Assembly (NCBI GenBank): GCA_051650265.1
Contig: JBOFIR010000171.1
Location: 1-6,235, forward strand
From: JBOFEH01 sp051650265
Lineage (GTDB): Bacteria > Bacillota > Clostridia > Lachnospirales > Cellulosilyticaceae
DNA length: 6,235 nucleotides
Reading direction: 5' to 3'
This document shows positions 1 to 5,541 of the stretch, one piece after another. A model generated the notes under the pieces. The model did not search any database, was not told where the DNA came from, and saw nothing but the letters and a program-made list of their open reading frames with translations. Position 1 is the stretch's first letter, and every line of letters begins with the position of its first letter. A program made the position numbers and the translations under genes.

Positions 1-1055
1 CGTAAACCGTCTGCAAGATCCTTCATAGTCTTGCCCTCTACCCATGTATAGTTACGGGAGTACTCACCTGGCCAGTAGCCACTATAAGAACCACCTGTTG
101 GATCTTTTCTTACTTTGAAATGGAAATCTGAGTTAGCAAAGGCAAAGAAGCGTCTACCTTCACCTAATAGGGCATCCCACATACCGCCTACTTCAGCAAG
201 CATCCCATCTGCACCACCATATACCTCTTCACTTTCACCGCGCCCATCATTGGACATTTGATTCCCTAAGATTCCTTCAAACCCAAATACAATATTTGGT
301 GCTACGTCATTCATTTTACGAATATCTTCAATTTTAAGTTCTGAACTACCACCATTTTTACGTGCTGGATGATTCAGGAGTACATAACTTTCTGGATAAT
401 TTCTCTCAAGCCATCTTACACCTTCTAGTGTATTTTGTTTTTGATCCGCATTAAAGCGCTTCCCATAATAAGTGACATCTGCTGGTGTAAAATACTCGTT
501 CTTTGTTTCTTTACTATAGCGGTATTCAAATTCTTTTACTGCTTCGATCAATGTTTTGTCATCCTGTGTGACAATCCCTACTGCCGCATGATCAAGCCCT
601 GGCATATCCCACTCAAAGCCTGAGAAGATGAGTTTATCTTCGTATTTTCCTTGTGCCTGAAGTGCCTTTACCTTTGCAAGTTCTTGCTCAAGTCCTTGAT
701 AAAATGCGAAGTTCTGTGCTTTCCCTTCAGGGTCTCTCAATGACGGTCTTAAATGATTCGCTAAGACTAAGTAGTCAAAAGCACCTCCGTCTGCATCCGT
801 TGCCTGTACTGGCATTTCCCATGGTGCAGCTTGCATCCAGCTTCCTGTTGTAAAATCAGCTTCTTTGAATGCCACATCCAATATATTTTCAGTTGTAGTA
901 ATACGTTCACCCGCATCTTTAGATTGTGTTGTATGTAAGTGATACTCCCCACTCATCCATTTGCCTGACTCTGCAGCCAAAATAGGTATTGCATTTTGCA
1001 TCATAATCAGCGTTGCCAGTGATGTTGCTACAAAAAATTTGCTTGTTCTTTTCAT
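1..1055 (-). CDS. Exported PHP-domain metal-dependent phosphoesterase, C-terminus cut by window edge
   Basis: The reading frame is open from an ATG at 1055 to the left edge, giving 351 residues with no stop; the 3' end lies outside the window. A GGAGG sequence (1063-1067 on the minus strand) sits 7 bases before the ATG. The N-terminus is a signal peptide: basic MKRTSK, a hydrophobic stretch to about residue 26, and a likely cut near ILAA/E (27-29). The rest shows PHP-fold metal-ligand motifs in order: YHLHT (H39, H41), LANHLR (H101), GFEWD with E148 followed by H156, LLNHPAR (H229) and NSDFHF (D310, H312). PHP proteins use a multi-metal site to hydrolyse phosphoester bonds; an exported member would act at the cell surface or outside. 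The substrate is unknown. It resembles CehA/McbA-type or histidinol-phosphatase-like PHP proteins more than polymerase PHP domains. Further domains such as surface-anchoring repeats could follow beyond the edge. The PHP fold is well supported; the specific function is not. Confidence 0.85.
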   Translation of the reverse strand, partial: MKRTSKFFVATSLATLIMMQNAIPILAAESGKWMSGEYHLHTTQSKDAGERITTTENILDVAFKEADFTTGSWMQAAPWEMPVQATDADGGAFDYLVLANHLRPSLRDPEGKAQNFAFYQGLEQELAKVKALQAQGKYEDKLIFSGFEWDMPGLDHAAVGIVTQDDKTLIEAVKEFEYRYSKETKNEYFTPADVTYYGKRFNADQKQNTLEGVRWLERNYPESYVLLNHPARKNGGSSELKIEDIRKMNDVAPNIVFGFEGILGNQMSNDGRGESEEVYGGADGMLAEVGGMWDALLGEGRRFFAFANSDFHFKVRKDPTGGSYSGYWPGEYSRNYTWVEGKTMKDLADGL

Positions 1056-1122
1056 GTTTCATCCTCCAGTAGTGTTCTAGTCTATATTGTGTGACCTTAG
1101 CATACGGATTAAACATTAAATG

Positions 1123-1152
1123 TATATAAGTATTAGGTTAAACTTATGTTAA
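1123..1152 (-). promoter_or_regulatory. Possible promoter of the PHP-protein gene
   Basis: Reading the minus strand, TTAACA (1152-1147) could be a -35 box and TATATA (1128-1123) a -10 box, with an 18-base spacer. This would put the start near 1116 and leave a leader of about 60 bases. The -35 matches the consensus at 5 of 6 positions and the -10 at only 4 of 6, so this is tentative. An 11-bp palindrome, ACATTAAATGT (1113-1123), falls on the predicted start region and could be an operator. The gene may also be read from the crp-like gene 125 bases upstream, because no convincing terminator lies between them. Confidence 0.3.
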
Positions 1153-1179
1153 ATAAACTAGCTCAGCTCATAGATGTTC

Positions 1180-1881
1180 TCATAACGACGTTTTGGTACG
1201 ATGCATCGCTTTGCGCATCTGTTTATACTGCTCATAGCTCACTGTCATCTTACCGCGCTCAATCCCCACTAACCCATCATCTTTGAGTTTCTTGACGCTA
1301 CGATTGAGCGTTTTGATCGTCATGCCTATTTCCTCTGTCATTGCCTCTCTTGTTTTTTGAATGACAAATTGACCATCCTTCTGAATGCCTTGCGTCTTCC
1401 CATATTGAACGATATACTCCATCAAAAAGAAAATAGAAGGATAGAAAAGCTTAGCACCTCTATTATAAGACGAACGATAGAGCTTCAACGCAACCTTTTG
1501 TGAAACCAATCGCAAAAACTGATTATCGACAGTAATCCAGTGTTCAAAGTCCTCTCTAGGCATCTGGATAATCGTACAAGGCGTTAATGTCTCAATCGTA
1601 ACAGATGTAGCTGTCTGCCCCGCCAAAATTGTGACCTCTCCAATAAAATCAATGGGTTCATTTTTTTCAATCATAAAAATATTACCATTCTCAAACTCAT
1701 TGATCACACGGTGCTCCCCTGTACACACAATGGCAAAATACTTCAGCTCAAAATCTTTCTGATGGACAACCATACCTGGCGGTAGATGCCTCACAACGGC
1801 ATGTGCTCTCACAGACTCCGGCATATGTTCTAAATAGTCGGAAAGTCCTGGGACTTGCTTCGTAAGTTGTTCTAACGTCAT
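1180..1881 (-). CDS. Crp/Fnr-family transcriptional regulator
   Basis: This is a 233-residue protein, the usual length for the family. The ATG at 1881 is preceded by GGGAG (1893-1889 on the minus strand) with 7 bases between. Residues about 25-125 form the cyclic-nucleotide-binding-type beta-roll, including the FIGEVTILAG turn (79-88). A long dimerisation helix follows (about 120-140). Residues about 170-205 form the winged helix-turn-helix, with TREAMTEEIGMTIKTLNRSVKKLKDDGLV giving the turn and recognition helix. The cAMP-contacting arginine of Crp (GQERSA) is replaced here by GQTATS (88-93), so cAMP binding is unlikely. There are only two cysteines (53, 102), so no Fnr-type iron-sulfur cluster. 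The gene is divergent from the membrane/amidohydrolase operon and shares its promoter region, so it probably regulates that operon and itself. The effector is unknown. The family call is very secure. Confidence 0.93.
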   Translation of the reverse strand: MTLEQLTKQVPGLSDYLEHMPESVRAHAVVRHLPPGMVVHQKDFELKYFAIVCTGEHRVINEFENGNIFMIEKNEPIDFIGEVTILAGQTATSVTIETLTPCTIIQMPREDFEHWITVDNQFLRLVSQKVALKLYRSSYNRGAKLFYPSIFFLMEYIVQYGKTQGIQKDGQFVIQKTREAMTEEIGMTIKTLNRSVKKLKDDGLVGIERGKMTVSYEQYKQMRKAMHRTKTSL

Positions 1882-1916
1882 CTCAAATCTCCCTTTTACG
1901 CATCTTTTTTAATCTT

Positions 1917-1945
1917 ATTATAAAATATCCGAACATTTTTTTAAA
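1917..1945 (-). promoter_or_regulatory. Promoter of the crp/fnr-like gene
   Basis: On the minus strand, a perfect TATAAT -10 box lies at 1922-1917. The hexamer 17 bases upstream (1945-1940) is TTTAAA, a poor -35. The predicted start is near 1910, about 29 bases before the ATG. The weak -35 suggests dependence on an activator or on the A/T tracts immediately upstream. It lies back to back with the operon promoter. Confidence 0.6.
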
Positions 1946-1950
1946 GTTTT

Positions 1951-1980
1951 TTTAAAAAGTTCCCATTTGTCCTTTTTAAA
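1951..1980. promoter_or_regulatory. Candidate operator dyad for the divergent Crp/Fnr-like regulator
   Basis: There is a perfect 9-bp inverted repeat, TTTAAAAAG (1951-1959) and CTTTTTAAA (1972-1980), around a 12-base core; the centre is at 1965.5. Taking the rightward start as about 2008, this centre sits about 42 bases upstream, the classic class II activator position for Crp/Fnr proteins, where the -35 box is poor. The 12-base gap is wider than the 6-base gap of a standard TGTGA-N6-TCACA site, and A/T-tract symmetry can arise by chance in AT-rich DNA. The operator assignment is therefore an inference. Confidence 0.4.
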
Positions 1981-2001
1981 TACGTATCTATTTTTTATAA
2001 T
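1973..2001 (+). promoter_or_regulatory. Promoter of the DUF3100/amidohydrolase/TauE operon
   Basis: A perfect TATAAT -10 box lies at 1996-2001. The hexamer 17 bases upstream (1973-1978) is TTTTTA, a poor -35 match. An 8-bp palindrome, ATACGTAT (1980-1987), lies in the spacer. The predicted start is near 2008, leaving a leader of about 28 bases with a strong ribosome binding site. A good -10 with a weak -35 is typical of an activator-dependent promoter and fits the divergent Crp/Fnr-like gene. Confidence 0.65.
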
Positions 2002-2022
2002 AAGATTAACATTATATATTTC

Positions 2023-2029
2023 AAGGAGG
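2023..2029 (+). promoter_or_regulatory. Ribosome binding site fixing the first operon gene's start
   Basis: AAGGAGG lies 6 bases before the ATG at 2036. It decides the start: the frame stays open upstream to a TTG at 1967, but that codon has no Shine-Dalgarno and lies upstream of the predicted -10 box, so it should not be in the transcript. Confidence 0.85.
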
Positions 2030-2035
2030 CTTAAC

Positions 2036-2899
2036 ATGGAAAATCTTACTTATCGTTCAACAACTGAACGCTTCCAAAAAGAGTACAAAATCTATCTTAT
2101 TTCATTTGTCATGCTCATTATTGCTGATGCGATCGGTCAAATCAAAATCCCCATAGGACCAGGTCAGCTCATTTTATTCCCTATTTTCTACGCCCTCATC
2201 TTAGGTATCCTGCAAGGTCCTCATGTCCTTAAAATTTTTAAAGAGCGGGAAGTGAAGGCTGCTTCAAAACTTGTCATCTTCGCCATCTGCCCATTTGTTG
2301 CCAAACTTGGTATTTCAGCTGGCGCAAATCTCCCACAAGTACTCTCGGCAGGTCCTGCACTACTCTTCCAAGAACTTGGCAATCTCTGCACGATCTTTTT
2401 GGCACTTCCTATTGCTCTGCTTCTTGGACTCAAGCGTGAAGCCATTGGCGCTGTTCACTCGATCAACCGTGAAACTAACCTTGCCCTCATTAGTAATGTG
2501 TATGGCCCTGATTCAGATGAGATGCGAGGAAGCCTTTCTATCTATGTCATCGGCGGGATGATTGGTACCATCTACTTCGGTTTTTTGGCTACGCTTTGCG
2601 CAGCGACGAATCTTTTTCACCCTTATGCCCTTGGTATGGCTTCAGGCGTAGGTGCTGGTATTATGATGGCCTCTGCCACAGCCAGTTTGACAGAGATCTA
2701 TCCAGCCTATGCTGACCAAATCGTAGCACTTGCTGGTGTCAGTGAAACGATCTCTGGTGTCACAGGCATCTACGTTGGTTTATTTATTGCCTTACCACTC
2801 TGTACCAAACTGTACAACGCCTTAGAACCGAAAATTGGACGGTTACATGCACGCATCAAATCATCAAAGACTCAAAAGGAGAACACATTATGCGATTAA
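2036..2899 (+). CDS. DUF3100-type multi-span membrane protein, probable transporter
   Basis: This 287-residue integral membrane protein starts at the ATG at 2036. Hydrophobic spans are visible at about 18-36, 42-62, 77-95, 115-133, 168-190, 196-215 and 225-255, with a basic C-terminal tail from about 265. Conserved-looking stretches are DAIGQIKIPIGPGQLILFPIFYA at the start, and a Gly/Ala/Ser-rich region at about 199-218 next to LTEIYPAYADQI. From memory this matches the DUF3100 family, whose members are often encoded next to amidohydrolases or peptidases; no search was possible. The function is unproven, but first position in an operon with a hydrolase and a second small membrane protein suggests substrate uptake. 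Its last 10 bases overlap the next gene, which points to translational coupling and perhaps a two-subunit complex. No signal peptide beyond the first span is evident. Confidence 0.75.
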   Translation: MENLTYRSTTERFQKEYKIYLISFVMLIIADAIGQIKIPIGPGQLILFPIFYALILGILQGPHVLKIFKEREVKAASKLVIFAICPFVAKLGISAGANLPQVLSAGPALLFQELGNLCTIFLALPIALLLGLKREAIGAVHSINRETNLALISNVYGPDSDEMRGSLSIYVIGGMIGTIYFGFLATLCAATNLFHPYALGMASGVGAGIMMASATASLTEIYPAYADQIVALAGVSETISGVTGIYVGLFIALPLCTKLYNALEPKIGRLHARIKSSKTQKENTLCD

Positions 2900-3336
2900 A
2901 AGAATGTATGGCCTTACTACTTGTAGTGGGTCTAGGTATTATGACTTCTAACTTTGTTGGCTTCAAAGTAGCCTTTCTAGACTCTTTACCAGGCGTACTG
3001 GTCCTCTTAGGTATTGCACTGATTGGGTTTATTCTCAGTAAGTGCTTACCACTTAAACTTCCGATTGTAGCCTATTGTTCGATCATTGGGTTACTCCTAG
3101 CCTGTCCGATTTCACCCGTTGCTGAATTTGTGATTAGTGCCACTGCAAAAATCAACTTTACTGCGCCACTTACAATTGTAGGGGCTTTTGCAGGAATTTC
3201 GATCGGCCAAGAAGTGAAAACCTTTGCCAAGCAAGGTTGGAAGATGGTACTCCTAGGCATTCTTGTGATGACAGGCACCTTTATCGGTTCTGCTTTGATC
3301 TCACAAATTATCCTCAGCCTGACACAATCCATTTAA
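2890..3336 (+). CDS. Small hydrophobic membrane protein, likely partner of the DUF3100 protein
   Basis: This protein has 148 residues. Its ATG lies inside the last codons of the preceding gene (10-base overlap), with AAAGGAG about 9 bases upstream. Hydrophobic spans are at about 6-24, 34-50, 57-73 and 118-140. Between the last two is a short, weakly hydrophobic Gly/Ala-rich stretch at about 91-107 (TAPLTIVGAFAGISIG), which could be a re-entrant loop. The C-terminal part, GAFAGISIGQEVKTFAKQGWKMV followed by a glycine-rich span, recalls halves of secondary transporters of the DUF340/LysO or GltS type, but I do not recognise the family with certainty. The overlap with the DUF3100 gene suggests the two proteins are made in step and may form one transporter. 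The gene is real: it has a good ribosome site, membrane-protein composition and operon position. Its function is inferred only. Confidence 0.8.
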   Translation: MRLKECMALLLVVGLGIMTSNFVGFKVAFLDSLPGVLVLLGIALIGFILSKCLPLKLPIVAYCSIIGLLLACPISPVAEFVISATAKINFTAPLTIVGAFAGISIGQEVKTFAKQGWKMVLLGILVMTGTFIGSALISQIILSLTQSI

Positions 3337-3354
3337 CCGAGAAAGGATCTTATT

Positions 3355-4689
3355 ATGTTCAAACAATCGCAACCCTGTACCCTCCTTATCCGAGACTGTG
3401 CACTACTCAGCTCAGATTTTCAAGTCATTGATCATCAAAGCATTGCCATTGAAGGTCAACGCATTGTGGCCATTGGCCCTACTGCTACCATCGATGAGGA
3501 CTATCACAGCACGTCTGTACTGGATGGGACACACAAACTCATACTCCCTGGCCTAATTGATGCCCATATGCATACGAATCAGCAGTTATTAAGAGGCCGT
3601 ATTACAGATGAACTGCCTATGATTTGGACACGTATCATGCTTCCTTTTGAAAGCACTCTCACCCCGGAACATGTGACGCTCAGTGCAGAATTGGCTGCCC
3701 TTGAGATGATTCGATCTGGAACCACTGCCTTTGCAGACGCAGGTGGAAGTTTTATGCATCACGCAGCACAGGTCTATCTCGGCTCTGGCTTACGTGGAGC
3801 ACTCACTTATTCCACTATGGATCAAGGTAATCTTCCGCCTACTATGAAATTCACTAAGGAAGCTGCTCTTGCGCGTAATCTAGACTTACATCAGACATAC
3901 CACAATCAAAATGAGGGTTGCCTACAAGTCTTCTTCTCTCTGCGTTCACTACTTTCTTGCTCTTCGCAGCTCATTGAGGAAAGTTTCCATCTTGCTAAGG
4001 AACTTGGTACAGGCGTCCATATGCATATGAATGAATATGCCAATGAAATCTACTACTGCCTTGAACATTTTCAAAAAAGGCCTTTTGAATATCTCGATTC
4101 TCTTGGCGTACTAGGGGGACATCTCTTGAGTGCCCACAGCCTATTTCTCTCTGAATCTGAGAAACAACTCATGAAAAATAATGAAGTCCGAGTTGCCCAT
4201 TGCCCTTATAGTAACTGTGGGAAAGGTGTCCCACCTACACCCGCGCTACTGGCTAAGTCTATCAATGTAGGACTAGGCACCGATGGCACTGCTCATGGTG
4301 GTATGAGCCTTTGGAACGAGATGAGAATTTTCCGCTCCATCATGCAGATCTCCCATGGTATTGCTACCCATGATCCACAGATCATGCCCACGCAGTCCAT
4401 CTTACATATGGCCACTCAGGGCGGTGCACACTGCCTCGGCCAGGGTCACCAATTGGGCAAAATAAAAGAGGGCTACCTCGCTGATCTTATCAGTATTGAC
4501 ATGGATCAACCCCATCTCTATCCTACACATAACTGGGTCAATACTTTGGTTGAAAGCGTCTCTCATCAAGATGTATGCGACGTGATTGTCAATGGCAAAT
4601 GGCTCATGAAAGACCGTGTGGTCTTGACACTCGATCAAGAAAAGATTCTCTTCAATGCACGCCGTTATTTTGAAAAACAACTGTCTTAA
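3355..4689 (+). CDS. Metal-dependent amidohydrolase of the AtzA/TrzA/MTA-SAH deaminase-like group
   Basis: This 444-residue cytoplasmic protein has the full length for the family. AAAGGA (3342-3347) lies 7 bases before the ATG. A small beta-sandwich domain is formed by the N-terminus (about 8-66) and C-terminus (about 368-425, including KIKEGYLADLISID and VCDVIVNGKWLMKD) around a TIM barrel. Catalytic motifs are complete: PGLIDAHMHT (metal ligands H71, H73), VHMHMNE (H224 and catalytic E227), SAHSLFLSE (H261), VAHCPYSN (H282) and GLGTDGTAHGG (metal ligand D310). Relatives use one metal ion to deaminate or dechlorinate purines, triazines and similar compounds. Several signature positions differ from SAH/MTA deaminases: NEYANE in place of the usual ET-containing motif, C283 where many have Asn, and AHGG after GTDG. 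A different substrate is therefore likely. It probably acts on whatever the two upstream membrane proteins import. The superfamily call is very secure; the substrate is open. Confidence 0.92.
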   Translation: MFKQSQPCTLLIRDCALLSSDFQVIDHQSIAIEGQRIVAIGPTATIDEDYHSTSVLDGTHKLILPGLIDAHMHTNQQLLRGRITDELPMIWTRIMLPFESTLTPEHVTLSAELAALEMIRSGTTAFADAGGSFMHHAAQVYLGSGLRGALTYSTMDQGNLPPTMKFTKEAALARNLDLHQTYHNQNEGCLQVFFSLRSLLSCSSQLIEESFHLAKELGTGVHMHMNEYANEIYYCLEHFQKRPFEYLDSLGVLGGHLLSAHSLFLSESEKQLMKNNEVRVAHCPYSNCGKGVPPTPALLAKSINVGLGTDGTAHGGMSLWNEMRIFRSIMQISHGIATHDPQIMPTQSILHMATQGGAHCLGQGHQLGKIKEGYLADLISIDMDQPHLYPTHNWVNTLVESVSHQDVCDVIVNGKWLMKDRVVLTLDQEKILFNARRYFEKQLS

Positions 4690-4701
4690 AGGAGGCACTC
4701 T

Positions 4702-5472
4702 ATGCTTTTAGTTTTAATTATCGCCAATCTCATCGTCGGCATATTGGTAGGGATCGCAGGTATTGCAGGCTTCTTACTCCCCATTACGTATGCGGGGATC
4801 TTGAATCTCCCAGTCAACCTGTCACTTGCCTTAAGCTTTACATCTTTCCTCACTTCTGGCCTCATCGGTGGCTATGGCTATATGCGTAAGCAACAGGTCG
4901 ATTTAAAACTTGGCATCCAGCTCAGCATCGGTAGCCTACTAGGTGCTTGGCTAGGTGTACAGCTTAATCTCTTGATCCCTGCACCACTTGCTAAGATTCT
5001 CCTATATATCGTGGTCTTCCTATCAGGCCTCTCGATTTTGATCAAGCAACTTCGTCAGAAGCATCAAGTAGATACCCCCGTCTCTACACGTCTCCATTCC
5101 CTTCCTTTTAACTTTGGGTTAGGACTTGTGACAAGTACGATCTGTGCCTTATCTGGAGCGGGTGGTCCCATACTTGTGATGCCACTTCTTGTAAGTCTTG
5201 GCCTTCCTATTCGCCTCGCAGTTGGCACAAGCTTATTTAATTCCATCTTTATCGCATTGCCTGCCTGTATCGGCTACATCAGTCAATGTGAAGTCATGAC
5301 GATTTGGCCACTACTCCTTGTAAGCTTCATCACCCAGGCAATCGGTGTCACACTTGGAACCATCTGGTCTTCATCTGTAAACCACACTGTTCTTAAGTAT
5401 GCTGTTGCGCTCTTTTCTATGGGCATTGCTTGCTATATGATTCACACCGCACTGCCACTTCTTCTCTTATAG
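4702..5472 (+). CDS. TauE/SafE (TSUP, DUF81) family permease
   Basis: This 256-residue membrane protein is of normal family length. Its ribosome site AAAGGAGG overlaps the stop codon of the amidohydrolase gene and sits 6 bases before the ATG, so it is clearly in the same operon. Two repeated halves are visible. The first begins GILVGIAGIAGFLLPITYAG (13-32), and the second TICALSGAGGPILVMPLL (146-163) continues into LPIRLAVGTSLFNS. Together they give about seven or eight spans, with a short basic loop at 115-133. TSUP proteins move sulfite, sulfonates, sulfoacetate or other organic anions. Here the protein may export a product of the amidohydrolase or import its substrate, but nothing in the sequence fixes the cargo. 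The second half carries the family's typical glycine-rich motif; in the first half several of those glycines are replaced. It is the last gene before the terminator. Confidence 0.88.
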   Translation: MLLVLIIANLIVGILVGIAGIAGFLLPITYAGILNLPVNLSLALSFTSFLTSGLIGGYGYMRKQQVDLKLGIQLSIGSLLGAWLGVQLNLLIPAPLAKILLYIVVFLSGLSILIKQLRQKHQVDTPVSTRLHSLPFNFGLGLVTSTICALSGAGGPILVMPLLVSLGLPIRLAVGTSLFNSIFIALPACIGYISQCEVMTIWPLLLVSFITQAIGVTLGTIWSSSVNHTVLKYAVALFSMGIACYMIHTALPLLLL

Positions 5473-5474
5473 AC

Positions 5475-5524
5475 AAATAAAAGCATCTCACTACGCCATC
5501 AAGCAAAGTGAGATGCTTTTATTT
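5475..5524. terminator. Bidirectional intrinsic terminator between convergent genes
   Basis: The stem AAATAAAAGCATCTCACT (5475-5492) pairs perfectly with AGTGAGATGCTTTTATTT (5507-5524) around a 14-base loop. The GC-richer core is GCATCTCACT, flanked by A-rich and T-rich tails, so it can terminate in both directions. It starts 2 bases after the TauE/SafE stop at 5472 and ends 17 bases before the kinase stop at 5542. It closes the operon and the oppositely oriented kinase gene. Confidence 0.9.
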
Positions 5525-5541
5525 ATCTTTATAATCAACTT

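Larger units (their letters stand above)
1909..2009. repeat. 17-bp inverted repeat pair flanking the divergent promoter region
   Basis: The element TTTTATAATAAGATTAA occurs at 1993-2009 on the plus strand and again, perfectly, at 1925-1909 on the minus strand. The copies are separated by 67 bases (1926-1992), and their centres are 84 bases apart. Each copy contains a consensus TATAAT followed by the same AAGATTAA tract covering the expected transcription start. The two divergent genes therefore have identical -10 and start regions, and predicted leaders of nearly equal length (about 28-29 bases). The central symmetry point is about 1959. Confidence 0.85.

Noticed and set aside
435..853. Short plus-strand open frames opposite the PHP gene
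   Set aside because: They are antisense shadows of a well-supported gene, with no ribosome sites or recognisable motifs.
1087..1096. TGTGTGACC in the PHP leader as a Crp/Fnr site
   Set aside because: Only one TGTGA half-site is present; no matching TCACA lies at the right spacing, and it falls downstream of the likely start.
919..1116. Minus-strand 65-residue open frame over the PHP gene start
   Set aside because: It overlaps the signal peptide coding region in another frame, has no ribosome site and no recognisable composition.
1158..1176. Possible terminator after the crp-like gene, from the repeated GAGCT motif
   Set aside because: GAGCTGAGCT is mainly a direct repeat of a self-complementary tetramer; it gives no stable stem and lacks a proper T-tract.
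1967..2035. N-terminal extension of the DUF3100 protein from a TTG at 1967
   Set aside because: The TTG has no Shine-Dalgarno sequence, lies upstream of the predicted -10 box, and runs through the promoter; the ATG at 2036 has a perfect AAGGAGG.
2221..2561. Open frames overlapping the DUF3100 gene in other frames on both strands
   Set aside because: Shadows within a clear membrane-protein gene; low-complexity translations and no start signals.
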